Position numbers and translations under genes: made by a program
NCBI RefSeq assembly: GCF_000585375.1
Contig: NZ_KK073874.1
Location: 5,053,251-5,117,250, forward strand
From: Cryptosporangium arvum DSM 44712
GTDB lineage: Bacteria; Actinomycetota; Actinomycetes; Mycobacteriales; Cryptosporangiaceae
Direction of reading: 5' to 3'
Length of the DNA stretch: 64,000 nt
Part shown: in pieces, positions 17,405 to 27,050 of the stretch
How the letters are laid out: each line of letters starts with the position of its first letter
Position numbering within the stretch: the stretch's first letter is position 1
Notes under the pieces: generated by a model
What the model saw: the letters and a program-made list of their open reading frames with translations, nothing else
Database searches by the model: none
Told to the model about the DNA's origin: nothing

Positions 17405-18301
17405 GTGACAGTTTTTTCGCCGAACGCCCGATCAAGCGTGCTTCCACGCGCGCGCGTCGGCGCCAATCCGCAGCACCTGCTGGTGACGCTGCTCGGTGAC
17501 TTCTGGCTCGACGAGGACGCCGAGGTGCCGCTCGGGGCCGTCGTCGAGATGATGGCCGCGTTCGGGACGTCGACCGCGAGCGCGCGGCGGGCGATCTCCC
17601 GGCTGGCCGACCGCGGGACCGTGCTGAGCACGCGCACGGGCCGGCGCGCCCGGCTGCGCCTCTCCCCCGCCGCGCGCGCGAGCGTCCGCGAGGCCGCCGG
17701 GCGCATCATGCGCTTCGGCCGGCCCGGCGACGACTGGGACGGGCACTGGACGCTCGTCGCGTTCAGCGTGCCGGAGGAGCGGCGCCAGGTGCGTCACCAG
17801 GTCCGTACCGCGCTGCGCTGGCTCGGGTTCGGCGCTCTGTTCGACGGTGTCTGGATCTCACCGCGGACGTCGGTCACCGCGGTCGAGGACGCCCTGCGTG
17901 GGCACGCGCTGGACGCGATGTCGATCTTCCGGGTCGAGACGGTGGGGTCGCCGCCGCTGGAGGCCTGGCCGCTGGCGGGCGCCGAGGCCGCCTACCTCGA
18001 CGTGCTCGCGACGTACCGGCCGATCCGCGACCGGGTGCGTGCGGGCGCGGTCGGCGGGGCCGAGGCGCTCGTCGCGCGGGTACGCCTGATGGACGCGTGG
18101 CGGCGGATCCCGGCGCTGGACCCCGGGTTGCCGGACCCGCTGCTCCCGAAGTCCTGGCCCCGCGCCGCCGGGTACGCGCTGTTCGCCGAGGTGTACGACA
18201 CGCTCGGCCCGCTGGCCGAGTACCGCGCCCGGCAGGTCGTCACCCAGCACGACCCGGACCTGGCCACGGTCGCCCGCCACCACGCCTCGGCGGACTGGTG
18301 A
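17405..18301 (+). CDS. PaaX-family transcriptional regulator, paralogue 2
   Basis: A 298-aa PaaX-like protein starting at GTG 17405. It shares the whole architecture with the protein at 12673: NPQHLLVTLLGDFWLDEDAE, a winged helix with TSTASARRAISRLADRG, WDGHWTLVAFSVPEERRQVR, LRWLGFGALFDGVWISP and the C-terminal domain ending in RHHASADW. It is divergent from the amino-acid ABC-capA operon with a 137-bp gap and is the likelier of the two to control it. No Shine-Dalgarno sequence is evident before the GTG. Confidence 0.9.
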   Translation: MTVFSPNARSSVLPRARVGANPQHLLVTLLGDFWLDEDAEVPLGAVVEMMAAFGTSTASARRAISRLADRGTVLSTRTGRRARLRLSPAARASVREAAGRIMRFGRPGDDWDGHWTLVAFSVPEERRQVRHQVRTALRWLGFGALFDGVWISPRTSVTAVEDALRGHALDAMSIFRVETVGSPPLEAWPLAGAEAAYLDVLATYRPIRDRVRAGAVGGAEALVARVRLMDAWRRIPALDPGLPDPLLPKSWPRAAGYALFAEVYDTLGPLAEYRARQVVTQHDPDLATVARHHASADW

Positions 18302-18310
18302 ACCCGCGGG

Positions 18311-18375
18311 CTACCGGAGCGCGGTCGTGATCAGCAGCGCGCCGACCGGCAGCAGCAGCCCGACAGATCGGCCGG
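18311..18375 (-). pseudogene. Possible 3' remnant of a membrane protein gene
   Basis: Between the PaaX stop and the MetE-like gene the minus strand reads SVGLLLPVGALLITTALR then TAG. This looks like the last transmembrane helix and basic tail of a membrane protein, in a different frame from the MetE-like gene that ends at 18376. No upstream part is found. It is short enough to be chance. Confidence 0.25.
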
Positions 18376-19398
18376 TCAGGCGAGCTCGGCGCGGAGGATC
18401 GCGGAGGCCTCGGCGAGAGCGCGCATCTTGCCCTGGGCGGACTCGCGGGGCAGGTACTTCATGCCGCAGTCGGTGGAGAGCACGATGCGCTCGGGCGGGA
18501 CGTAGGCGAACGCCCGGCGCACCCGGTCGGCCACGACCCGCGCGGACTCCACCTCGTGGGTCGACAGGTCGATCACGCCGAGGATGATCGTCTTGCCGGC
18601 CAGGTCGGCCAGGACACCGAGGTCGAGCTTCGACTGCGCGGTCTCGATCGAGATCTGGTCGGCGGTGCACGCGGCCAGCTCGGGCAGGAACGAGTACCCG
18701 GCCGGCCGCTCGTGCACCAGCGCCGCGTACCCGAAGCACAGGTGCACGGCCGTGGTGCCGACGACGCCCTCGAGCGCGCGGTTGAGCGCTCTGACGCCGA
18801 ACTCGCGGGCGATCTCGGGGCGGGCCTGCAGCCACGGCTCGTCGATCTGGACGATGTCCGCGCCCGCGGCGTGCAGGTCCTTGATCTCCGCGTTCACCGC
18901 GGCCGCGAGGTCCATCGCCGCGGACTCGGCGTCGGGGTAGTGGTCGTTCTGGGCCTGCTGCGACATCGTGAACGGCCCGGGCACGGTCATCTTGACGATC
19001 TTGTCGGTGTGCGCGCGCAGGAAGCGCACGTCCTCGACCTGGATCGGCGCCGGCCGGCTGATCGGCCCGGCGAGCCGCGGGACCGGGTACGGCTCGCCGT
19101 TGCGGTTGATCGTCGAGCCCGGGTTGTCGATGTCGACGCCCTCGAGCGCGGTCGCGAAGTGGTTCGAGTAGCTCTCCCGGCGCATCTCGCCATCGGTGAC
19201 GATGTCGAGCCCGGCCTCCTCCTGGGCCCGGACGGCCACCAGCGTCGCGTCGTCCTGGGCCTCGGCGAGCTGGTCGGGCGCGACCCGCCACAGCTCCTTC
19301 GCCCGCACCCGCGGGGGCATCCGGCCGGCCAGCTTGGACCGGTCGATCAGCCATTCGGGCTGCGGGAGACTACCGACCACCGACGACGCGAGCAGCAT
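18376..19398 (-). CDS. Cobalamin-independent methionine synthase C-terminal domain-like enzyme
   Basis: A 340-aa TIM-barrel protein corresponding to only the C-terminal catalytic half of MetE. The zinc-site pattern is present: AVHLCFGY (His-x-Cys) and LSTDCGMKYLP (Cys), with VQIDEPWLQ in between. The N-terminal half of true MetE is absent, as in the stand-alone MetE-C family, whose members transfer methyl groups from varied donors or act in sulfur-compound degradation. It begins MLLASSVVGSLPQPEWLIDR. It is 9 bp downstream of a DUF6295-type gene on the same strand, so they are likely co-transcribed. Confidence 0.85.
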   Translation of the reverse strand: MLLASSVVGSLPQPEWLIDRSKLAGRMPPRVRAKELWRVAPDQLAEAQDDATLVAVRAQEEAGLDIVTDGEMRRESYSNHFATALEGVDIDNPGSTINRNGEPYPVPRLAGPISRPAPIQVEDVRFLRAHTDKIVKMTVPGPFTMSQQAQNDHYPDAESAAMDLAAAVNAEIKDLHAAGADIVQIDEPWLQARPEIAREFGVRALNRALEGVVGTTAVHLCFGYAALVHERPAGYSFLPELAACTADQISIETAQSKLDLGVLADLAGKTIILGVIDLSTHEVESARVVADRVRRAFAYVPPERIVLSTDCGMKYLPRESAQGKMRALAEASAILRAELA

Positions 19399-19407
19399 GG
19401 CCCGAAC

Positions 19408-19683
19408 TTACGCCAGGCTCTCCTCGATCAATCCGGGTGGGGCCGCGTCGAGCATCGCGAGGATCGACTCGGCGAGGCGGCGGGCCGCCGCCGGATCGAG
19501 TTCCACCGCCACCCGGGCCGCGGCGCCGCGCTGCGGGTTGCGGAAGTCGATGTTGAGCGTGTGGGCCTGCGGCGCGGACACCGGGTGGTCGAAGTACACG
19601 GTGGCGTCGGTGAGCGGGAACCAGCCTTCGCGGCCCTTGCCGGCGCCGCTGATCGCCAGCGTCGCGGTCTCGTAGGTGCACAT
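19408..19683 (-). CDS. DUF6295-family small protein
   Basis: A 91-aa protein with the pattern MCTYETATLAISGAGKG, GWFPLTDATVYFDHPV and HTLNIDFRNPQRGAAARVAV, which I recognise from memory as the actinobacterial DUF6295 family. The function of this family is unknown. It lies 2 bp after the dienelactone hydrolase stop and 9 bp before the MetE-like gene, so the three form one operon. The conserved histidines and N-terminal Cys might bind metal, but this is speculation. Confidence 0.75.
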   Translation of the reverse strand: MCTYETATLAISGAGKGREGWFPLTDATVYFDHPVSAPQAHTLNIDFRNPQRGAAARVAVELDPAAARRLAESILAMLDAAPPGLIEESLA

Positions 19684-19685
19684 CG

Positions 19686-20429
19686 TCAGGCCCCCAGGTG
19701 CTCGCCGAAGAAGGTGTGGATCCGCTGCCAGCCGTCCACCGCGACCTCCGGCCGGTAGGAGGGGCGGTCGGTCGAGAAGAACGCGTGGCCGGCGCCGTCG
19801 TAGCGGTGGAACTCGTAGGGCTTGCCGGCGTCCTTGAGGGCCTGCTCGAGCTCGTCGACGTGCTCCGGGCTCGGGTACTTGTCGTCGTTGCCGAACAGGC
19901 CCAGCAGCGGAGCGCGCAGCTCCGGCGTCCGCGCCACGAGCGGGCCGACCCGCAGCGGGAACCCGTCCGGCGGCGTCCCGACCACGAACGCGCCGTAGCA
20001 GTCGACGGCCGCGTCGACGTCGACGCTCAGCGCGGCCAGGAACGACTGCCGTCCGCCCGAGCAGTAGCCGATCGTGCCGACCCTGCCGTTCGACCCGGGC
20101 AACGCGCGCAGGTGGGCGACCGCACCGGCCGCGTCGCCGACGAACCGCTCGTCGGGCACACCGCCGTTCGCCCTGGCCACCGCGGCCGCGTCGTCCGGCT
20201 CGGCGCCGGGCGCCTCCCGGCTGTAGAGGTTCGGGCAGATCGCGGCGTAGCCCAGCGCGGCGAAGCGCCGGGTGATCTCCTTCGTCGCCGCGTCGTACCC
20301 GGGCAAGTGGTGGATGACGACGACGCCGCCGCGCGGACCGTCGTCCGCCGGGAGCGCCAGGTAGGCCTCGATGTCGTCACCGTTCGCACCCTCGATGCGC
20401 ACGGTGTCCGCTCGCAGATCGCCGATCAA
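19686..20429 (-). CDS. Dienelactone hydrolase family protein
   Basis: A 247-aa alpha/beta hydrolase. The nucleophile elbow is GYCSGG with Cys in place of Ser, the hallmark of dienelactone hydrolases. The catalytic Asp lies in LFGNDDKYPS and the His in DGAGHAFFS. DLH enzymes open cyclic lactones in aromatic catabolism, but many homologues act on other esters. It leads the DLH-DUF6295-MetE-like operon. The start at 20429 is followed upstream by a 75-bp gap with nested palindromes and a divergent HTH regulator gene. Confidence 0.88.
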   Translation of the reverse strand: MIGDLRADTVRIEGANGDDIEAYLALPADDGPRGGVVVIHHLPGYDAATKEITRRFAALGYAAICPNLYSREAPGAEPDDAAAVARANGGVPDERFVGDAAGAVAHLRALPGSNGRVGTIGYCSGGRQSFLAALSVDVDAAVDCYGAFVVGTPPDGFPLRVGPLVARTPELRAPLLGLFGNDDKYPSPEHVDELEQALKDAGKPYEFHRYDGAGHAFFSTDRPSYRPEVAVDGWQRIHTFFGEHLGA

Positions 20430-20472
20430 CGGAATCTCCTTCGTCGGTTGCTGCGACCAACCCTATCGTTGG

Positions 20473-20494
20473 ACGTAATTACGTAGTTGCGTAA
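20473..20494. promoter_or_regulatory. Nested palindromes between DLH operon and HTH regulator
   Basis: ACGTAATTACGT (20473-20484) is a perfect 12-bp palindrome. It shares its right half with TTACG-(6 nt)-CGTAA (20479-20494). The overlapping dyads lie 10 bp before the HTH regulator start and about 44 bp before the divergent hydrolase operon. They are AT-rich in an otherwise GC-rich region, so they stand out as operator sequence. Confidence 0.6.
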
Positions 20495-20504
20495 TAATGG
20501 AGTG

Positions 20505-20996
20505 GTGACCGATGAACCGCTAGCCGATCGGGTAGCCGCGCTGGAGCGCCGGCTGGATGCGCTGGAAAGCGCCGGTGCGGGGCCGTCCCCCGTCCCGGAC
20601 GACGTCTTCTGGGCCCTGGAAGGCCTGAAGGCACGCTCCGACAACGCCGTGCTGTTCACCGGGACGGTCGCCCTGCCCAGCGGCGAGCAGTACGACTGGC
20701 AGTACGGCACGCCCGTGCCCGACCTGCTGGAGGCGGACTGGTCGGCGTGGGCCGACCGGCTCGCCGCCCTGGGTCACCCGGTGCGCCTCCGGTTGCTCCA
20801 CCGGATCCTCTCCGGCGCACGCACCACCGCGGAGCTGGCCGACGACGAGGAACTGGGCACGACCGGCCAGCTCTACCACCACCTCCGCCACCTGGTCGCG
20901 GCCGGCTGGCTGCGGTCGGCGGCCCGCGGACGCTACGCCGTGCCGCCGGAACGGGTGGTGCCCCTGCTCGTCATCCTCTCGGGAGTACGGACATGA
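20505..20996 (+). CDS. Helix-turn-helix (ArsR-like) transcriptional regulator
   Basis: A 163-aa protein. An N-terminal heptad-like stretch (ADRVAALERRLDALESAG) suggests a short coiled coil. The C-terminal part is a winged helix: LAALGHPVRLRLLHRILSGA, TTAELADDEELGTTGQLYHHLRHLVAAGWL. GTG 20505 is chosen; GTG 20502 is equally possible. Its stop overlaps the ATG of the serine hydrolase gene (ATGA), so both are one operon. The nested palindromes just upstream make autoregulation likely. Confidence 0.82.
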   Translation: MTDEPLADRVAALERRLDALESAGAGPSPVPDDVFWALEGLKARSDNAVLFTGTVALPSGEQYDWQYGTPVPDLLEADWSAWADRLAALGHPVRLRLLHRILSGARTTAELADDEELGTTGQLYHHLRHLVAAGWLRSAARGRYAVPPERVVPLLVILSGVRT

Positions 20997-22501
20997 CCAC
21001 TACCGTCACCCCAACCCCTCGTCCCGCGCGGGTGCCCCGGCGCACCGCGCTGATCGGCGCCGTCGTCGCGGTCGCGGTCGCGGCGCTCGCGTTCCTGGTG
21101 GGGCCGGCGCCCAACCGGCTGCCGGACACCCACCGCGGCGACGACGCGCTCGCCGAGCGGGTGCTCGACGTCGTCGGCGACGAGACCGGCGGCTACCGCG
21201 GCCTCGCCGTCGCGCGTGTCGACCGGGCGGGCGCCGTGACCACGCTCGTCGGCGACGACGCCGGTGGACCCCGGTTCGAGATCGGCTCGGTGGGCAAGGT
21301 GTTCACCGGCATGCTGCTCGCGGACCTGGTCGCCTCGGGCGAGGTCCGCGCCGACGAGACACTGCGGACCGTCTTCGCGGATCGGGAGTTCGCCGACCCC
21401 GAGGTCGGCGACGTGACGCTCGCCGAGCTCGCGAGCCACCGGTCCGGGCTCCCCCGGCTGGGCGGCGGCCCCGGCGCCCTCCTGACCAACGCCTGGACCA
21501 ACCTCACCGGCGGCGACCCGTACGGCCAGAGCGTCGAGGACCTGCTGCGTGAAGCCTCCGCGACCTCGGTCGGCGGCGGACGCGGCGAGGTGCACTACTC
21601 CAACCTGGGAGTGGCGCTGCTCGGCCAGGCGCTGGCCGAGCGCAGCGGCACGCCGTACCCGCGGCTGGTCACCGAGCGGATCCTGCGTCCACTCGGGATG
21701 TCGGAGACGACGATCGGCGCCCCCGCCACCGGCCAGTGGGCCGAGGGCGCCACCGCGTCCGGCCGCCGCACCGCCGGCTGGACCGGCGCCGGGTACGCCC
21801 CGGCCGGCATCGGCGTCCGCTCGACCGCGGCCGATCTGGCGAAGCTCGTCGCCGCGACGATGAACGGCACCGCACCCGGCGCCGACGCGACCACCCCGCG
21901 CTGGGCCGACGGGGACGACCGGCGCGTCGGCTACGCGTGGTTCACCGATCGCGCCGACGGCCGCGACCTCACCTGGCACAACGGCGGCACCGGCGGCTTC
22001 CGGTCCTACGTCGGCCACGACCGCGCGGCGGGCGAGGGCGTCGTCGTGCTCGGCAACACCGACCGGGACGTCGAGTGGATCGGGATCCGCCTGCTGGGCG
22101 CCGACGCCGAGCCCTCGGACACCGCGCCGGTGACCTGGCAGTGGGCGGTGACGATCGTCCTCGTGCTGTACCTGGCGCTGACGCTGCCGTTCCTGGCGAT
22201 CGCCCGGCCCGGGGAGGCGCCCTGGTACCGGTCGGCGCCCGACCGCCTGCGCGTGGTGCAGTCGGCGCTCGCGGCCGTCGCGGTGGCACTCATCGCGTTC
22301 CGGCTCGGCGACTGGCTCACGATCCCGCCGGTGTTCTGGTCGCTCGGCGTCGGCGCGGCGGCCGGTGGCGCGGTGGTTCTCGCGCTGCGGTGGCGTGCGC
22401 TGCCGCGGCGAGCCGGCGGCATCGCCTGGGTGCGGTGGCTCGGTGCGGTGTCGTCGGTCGCGGCGAGCGTCGTCGTGACGCTGCTTCTGGTTCTGGCCTG
22501 A
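20993..22501 (+). CDS. Membrane-bound beta-lactamase-fold serine hydrolase (class C/AmpH-like)
   Basis: A 502-aa protein. An N-terminal membrane anchor (residues about 23-42, TALIGAVVAVAVAALAFLVG) precedes a penicillin-binding-protein-like hydrolase domain. Motifs are SVGK (Ser-x-x-Lys, in FEIGSVGKVFTGM), YSN (in VHYSNLGVALLGQ) and HNG (in WHNGGTGGFRSY), the third replacing KTG. After residue about 375 come four hydrophobic segments. The catalytic domain should face outside, acting on peptidoglycan peptides, esters or lactams. It is translationally coupled to the HTH regulator upstream. Confidence 0.85.
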   Translation: MTTTVTPTPRPARVPRRTALIGAVVAVAVAALAFLVGPAPNRLPDTHRGDDALAERVLDVVGDETGGYRGLAVARVDRAGAVTTLVGDDAGGPRFEIGSVGKVFTGMLLADLVASGEVRADETLRTVFADREFADPEVGDVTLAELASHRSGLPRLGGGPGALLTNAWTNLTGGDPYGQSVEDLLREASATSVGGGRGEVHYSNLGVALLGQALAERSGTPYPRLVTERILRPLGMSETTIGAPATGQWAEGATASGRRTAGWTGAGYAPAGIGVRSTAADLAKLVAATMNGTAPGADATTPRWADGDDRRVGYAWFTDRADGRDLTWHNGGTGGFRSYVGHDRAAGEGVVVLGNTDRDVEWIGIRLLGADAEPSDTAPVTWQWAVTIVLVLYLALTLPFLAIARPGEAPWYRSAPDRLRVVQSALAAVAVALIAFRLGDWLTIPPVFWSLGVGAAAGGAVVLALRWRALPRRAGGIAWVRWLGAVSSVAASVVVTLLLVLA

Positions 22502-22510
22502 CCGACGACA

Positions 22511-22550
22511 CAGGGCCCGTGTCCGGCACGAATGCCGGGCACGGGCCCTG
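22511..22550. terminator. Strong bidirectional hairpin terminator
   Basis: An 18-bp stem (one G-U pair) closes a CGAA tetraloop: the left arm runs 22511-22528 and the right arm 22533-22550. It sits 10 bp after the serine hydrolase stop and 19 bp after the convergent cspA stop, so it can end both transcripts. The plus strand continues with GAGTGTTTAGCG, a weak T-rich tail. Confidence 0.85.
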
Positions 22551-22569
22551 AGTGTTTAGCGAAGTCTAG

Positions 22570-22773
22570 TTACAGCGGCGTGATGTTCGACGCCTGCGGG
22601 CCCTTCTGGCCCTGCGTGATGTCGAACTCGACGGACTGACCGTCGGTCAGCTCCTTGTAGCCCTGTCCCTGGATCGCCGAGTAGTGGGCGAAGACGTCAG
22701 GTCCGCCTCCATCCGGGGCGATGAACCCGAATCCCTTCTCCGAGTTGAACCACTTCACGGTGCCAGTAGCCAT
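22570..22773 (-). CDS. cspA: Cold-shock protein, CspA family
   Basis: A 67-aa single cold-shock domain. RNP1 is KGFGFIAPD and RNP2 is VFAHYSAI; it starts [18 protein letters not shown]. These proteins bind single-stranded RNA/DNA and melt RNA structure. ATG 22773 has GGAGGA 8 nt upstream. The 5' leader has a CG-rich hairpin followed by eight T residues, which may act as a leader control element. Housekeeping gene, family certain. Confidence 0.97.
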   Translation of the reverse strand: MATGTVKWFNSEKGFGFIAPDGGGPDVFAHYSAIQGQGYKELTDGQSVEFDITQGQKGPQASNITPL

Positions 22774-22789
22774 GCTTTGTAATCCTCCG

Positions 22790-22816
22790 AAAAAAAACCT
22801 CACGCCCCGAACGGGG
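22790..22816 (-). promoter_or_regulatory. cspA leader hairpin and T8 tract
   Basis: On the minus strand CCCCG-TT-CGGGG (22816-22805) is followed by CGTGAGG and then eight T residues (22797-22790), directly before the GGAGGA ribosome-binding site. The T run is exceptional in this GC-rich genome. It resembles an intrinsic terminator or attenuator with the U-tract displaced by 7 nt, or a cold-sensitive leader element. Confidence 0.45.
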
Positions 22817-22872
22817 ACGCCACCTTCAGCTTTCCCCATCTGTCAAGCCAATGGGTGAAGGCACGCCGAAGG

Positions 22873-25084
<2,212 letters not shown>

Positions 25085-25086
<2 letters not shown>

Positions 25087-25101
25087 GCGGGCGGCCCGCT
25101 C
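25085..25101 (+). terminator. Short hairpin at the argG stop codon
   Basis: GAGCGGG-CGG-CCCGCTC forms a 7-bp stem with a 3-nt loop starting inside the argG stop codon. No T-tract follows, so termination is plausible but unproven. Confidence 0.35.
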
Positions 25102-25122
25102 GGGGCGGCGGTATCGCCCTGA

Positions 25123-25935
25123 GCGGGTTCCGGTTCAGGCGCTCGCGCCTGGGCGGCGCTCGACATGCTCGGTGCTCGCGGCTGGCCGCGCTTCACGCGG
25201 TTGGGTGCTTGGGTTTGGCGGGCGCCGGATGCCGGGGGTTGGCGGTGCACGAGGGCTTCGGGTGGGCGGTGCGCGACGGGCCCGGATGCCCTCCCCTGGC
25301 GGCGTACCACGGGCTCGGATGCGTGGTGCCGCTGCCGTGCGCGCCGGGCCGGGGACGCTCGCCGCTGACGGCGCACAACGGGCCGGGGACGCTCGCCGCT
25401 AACGGCGCACAACGGGCCGGGGACGCTCGCCGCTAACGGCGCACAACGGGCCGGGGATGCTCGCTGCGGTTGCGCTCGACTCGGCCGGATGCTCGGCACC
25501 CGGCGGCCACGGATGCCGGGGTTGGCGGCGCATGGCCGCCCGAATGCTCACCCTGTCGACGTACGACGGGCACGAACGCGTGCCGCTGCCGGTACCCGAC
25601 AGGCCGCGGATGCTCGCTGACGGCGGCGCACAGCGGGCCGAGGATGCTCGCCGCTAACGGCGTACAACAGGCCAGGGATGCTCGCGGCAGTGGCGCTTGA
25701 CTCGGCCGGATGCTCGCGCCTGGTGGTGCCCGGCGGGCTCGGGATACGCGCGGTCGGCGATGTTGGCGTCGTCGGATGCTTGCGTGTCGCGGGCGGTCGA
25801 TGGGCGCGGGTCGCTCGCGGCCGGTAGCGCTCGACACGGTCGGGTGCGCGCGCCTGTCTGTGCTCTGGATGGCGCGGCTCCGATGCTTGCGCCTGGCCGC
25901 GCTCGGCGGGCTCGCGGTTCGGCGCGGAGATTGCC
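25123..25935. repeat. Degenerate minisatellite array, 34-bp core unit
   Basis: The core 25346-25481 holds four consecutive 34-bp units starting at 25346, 25380, 25414 and 25448. Units 2 and 3 are identical, unit 1 differs at one base, and unit 4 diverges in its second half. Related units return at 25635 and 25669, and the key word GGATGCTCG (or GGATGCTTG) recurs many times across the whole stretch with irregular spacing. A 34-bp period is not a multiple of three, so every frame cycles through unrelated amino acids. The long open frames here come from GC richness, and the array is non-coding. Confidence 0.8.
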
Positions 25936-26237
25936 ATGGGCTCCGCCACCTAGGGCGTGTTTCCACGTTTCAGGAGCCGTGGGCGTGGCCAGGCGGCGAG
26001 CGGCAAGGCGGAGGTCGTTTCGGCCGCGGCCGGCTCGTGGGCAGCTGTCGTGTCCGGATGGGCCGACAACGCTGCCGGTCGTCGCCCGGGCCGCGGCCAC
26101 GGTTGGCTGCCGGCTTGGGAACAGACCGGAACCCAGGCGCCGGGCCGCACAGCGCGACGTCGAAAAGGGGGCCGGTGCGCAGTCTCTACCGAGGCCCTAC
26201 GCCTGTTCCGACCGACCGGTCCGCCTCCCCTAACGGG

Positions 26238-26352
26238 CCGAGCCGCGCTCTCCCAACCGGCCGAGCCGCGCTCTCCCAACCGGCCGAGCCGCGCTCTCCC
26301 AACCGGCCGAGCCGCCTCTTCCGACGGGCCAGGCCGCCTCTTCGAGCGGGGC
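26238..26352. repeat. Tandem array of 23-bp units
   Basis: Units beginning CCGAGCCGC start at 26238, 26261, 26284 and 26307, exactly 23 bp apart, with a degenerate fifth from 26330. The first three units are identical (CCGAGCCGCGCTCTCCCAAC plus CGG) and later ones change to a CCTCTTCCGAC-type middle. The unit is unrelated to the 34-bp array upstream and the 22-bp array downstream. Confidence 0.8.
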
Positions 26353-26683
26353 GTGCGCCTGGCAGGTCCGACTTCGCGACCAGATCCAGCGGGCGGCCGC
26401 TTCGCTCGCGGCCGCGCCGGGCCCGTCGACCTCCGGCACCGCCACCCCGAACCCCTCCGCGAGCGCGGGCCGTGACACCGGCGCTTGGCGTGGTCGCGAT
26501 CTCGGTGCGGAACTCCGGGTCGGCAACCCCGGCCCGAGCTGCCCCTCGTGATCCATCGATGACCCGGCCAGCGCAGCGGTGCGGATCGACGCGGCGGATC
26601 GCGCCGAACAGGTCGGCGGTACCCGGCCCCGCGGCAACTTCGGCTCGCCGCTCCGCCATCGCGATCACCACCCTCCGCCGCAG

Positions 26684-26775
26684 CCACCCCGATCGGACAC
26701 CGCGGCCACCCCGATCGGACACCGCGGCCACCCCGATCGGACGCCGCCGCCAACCCCGATCGGATCCCACCCGCC
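26684..26775. repeat. Tandem array of 22-bp units containing CGATCG
   Basis: Units CCACCCCGATCGGACACCGC plus GG start at 26684, 26706, 26728 and 26750. The first two are identical and the last has a one-base insertion. Each carries the palindromic hexamer CGATCG, so the array presents evenly spaced dyads about two helical turns apart. Confidence 0.8.
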
Positions 26776-27038
26776 ACGCGGACCATCGCCCTCGACATCG
26801 CGGGTCCCAACCTCCACCCGACTCTGACCCGATCTCCGTGGCCGCTGGCCCCAGCGGTGGTCGACGCCCGGCTCAGGGCGCCACCCTCCCGTCACCCACT
26901 CACACCCACGGCCGACACCGCCGCTGCCCCCATCGTGGCCTCGGGTTTTGCCGGTCCCGCGCCGCCCACCACGCCGCGTCCGCTCCCCTCGCCACCCGGC
27001 AACCGACCGCTGCGGGAACTCCTGTCGTACCCCGCACG

Positions 27039-27044
27039 TAGGGT
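27039..27044 (+). promoter_or_regulatory. -10 element of secA2, leaderless spacing
   Basis: TAGGGT lies with 6 nt between it and the GTG start of secA2, the spacing expected when transcription begins at the start codon. No Shine-Dalgarno sequence is present. A -35 box is not obvious. Confidence 0.45.
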
Positions 27045-27050
27045 TTAGCT

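Larger units (their letters stand above)
25102..27038. other. Two-kilobase gene-free, repeat-rich intergenic island
   Basis: Apart from the three tandem arrays listed separately I find no supportable gene here. Several long frames are open on both strands because stop codons are rare at this GC content, but none has a recognisable domain, a credible ribosome-binding site or the codon pattern of its neighbours. The island separates argG from secA2. Confidence 0.6.

Noticed and set aside
25346-25481. Possible CRISPR array from the evenly spaced 34-bp units
   Set aside because: Units are directly adjacent with no unique spacers, units diverge gradually, and no cas genes are present in the window.
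25433-25966. Long minus-strand open frames rich in Arg, Pro and Ala between argG and secA2
   Set aside because: They cross the 34-bp minisatellite whose period is not a multiple of three, have no domain or ribosome-binding site, and open frames occur on both strands at this GC content.
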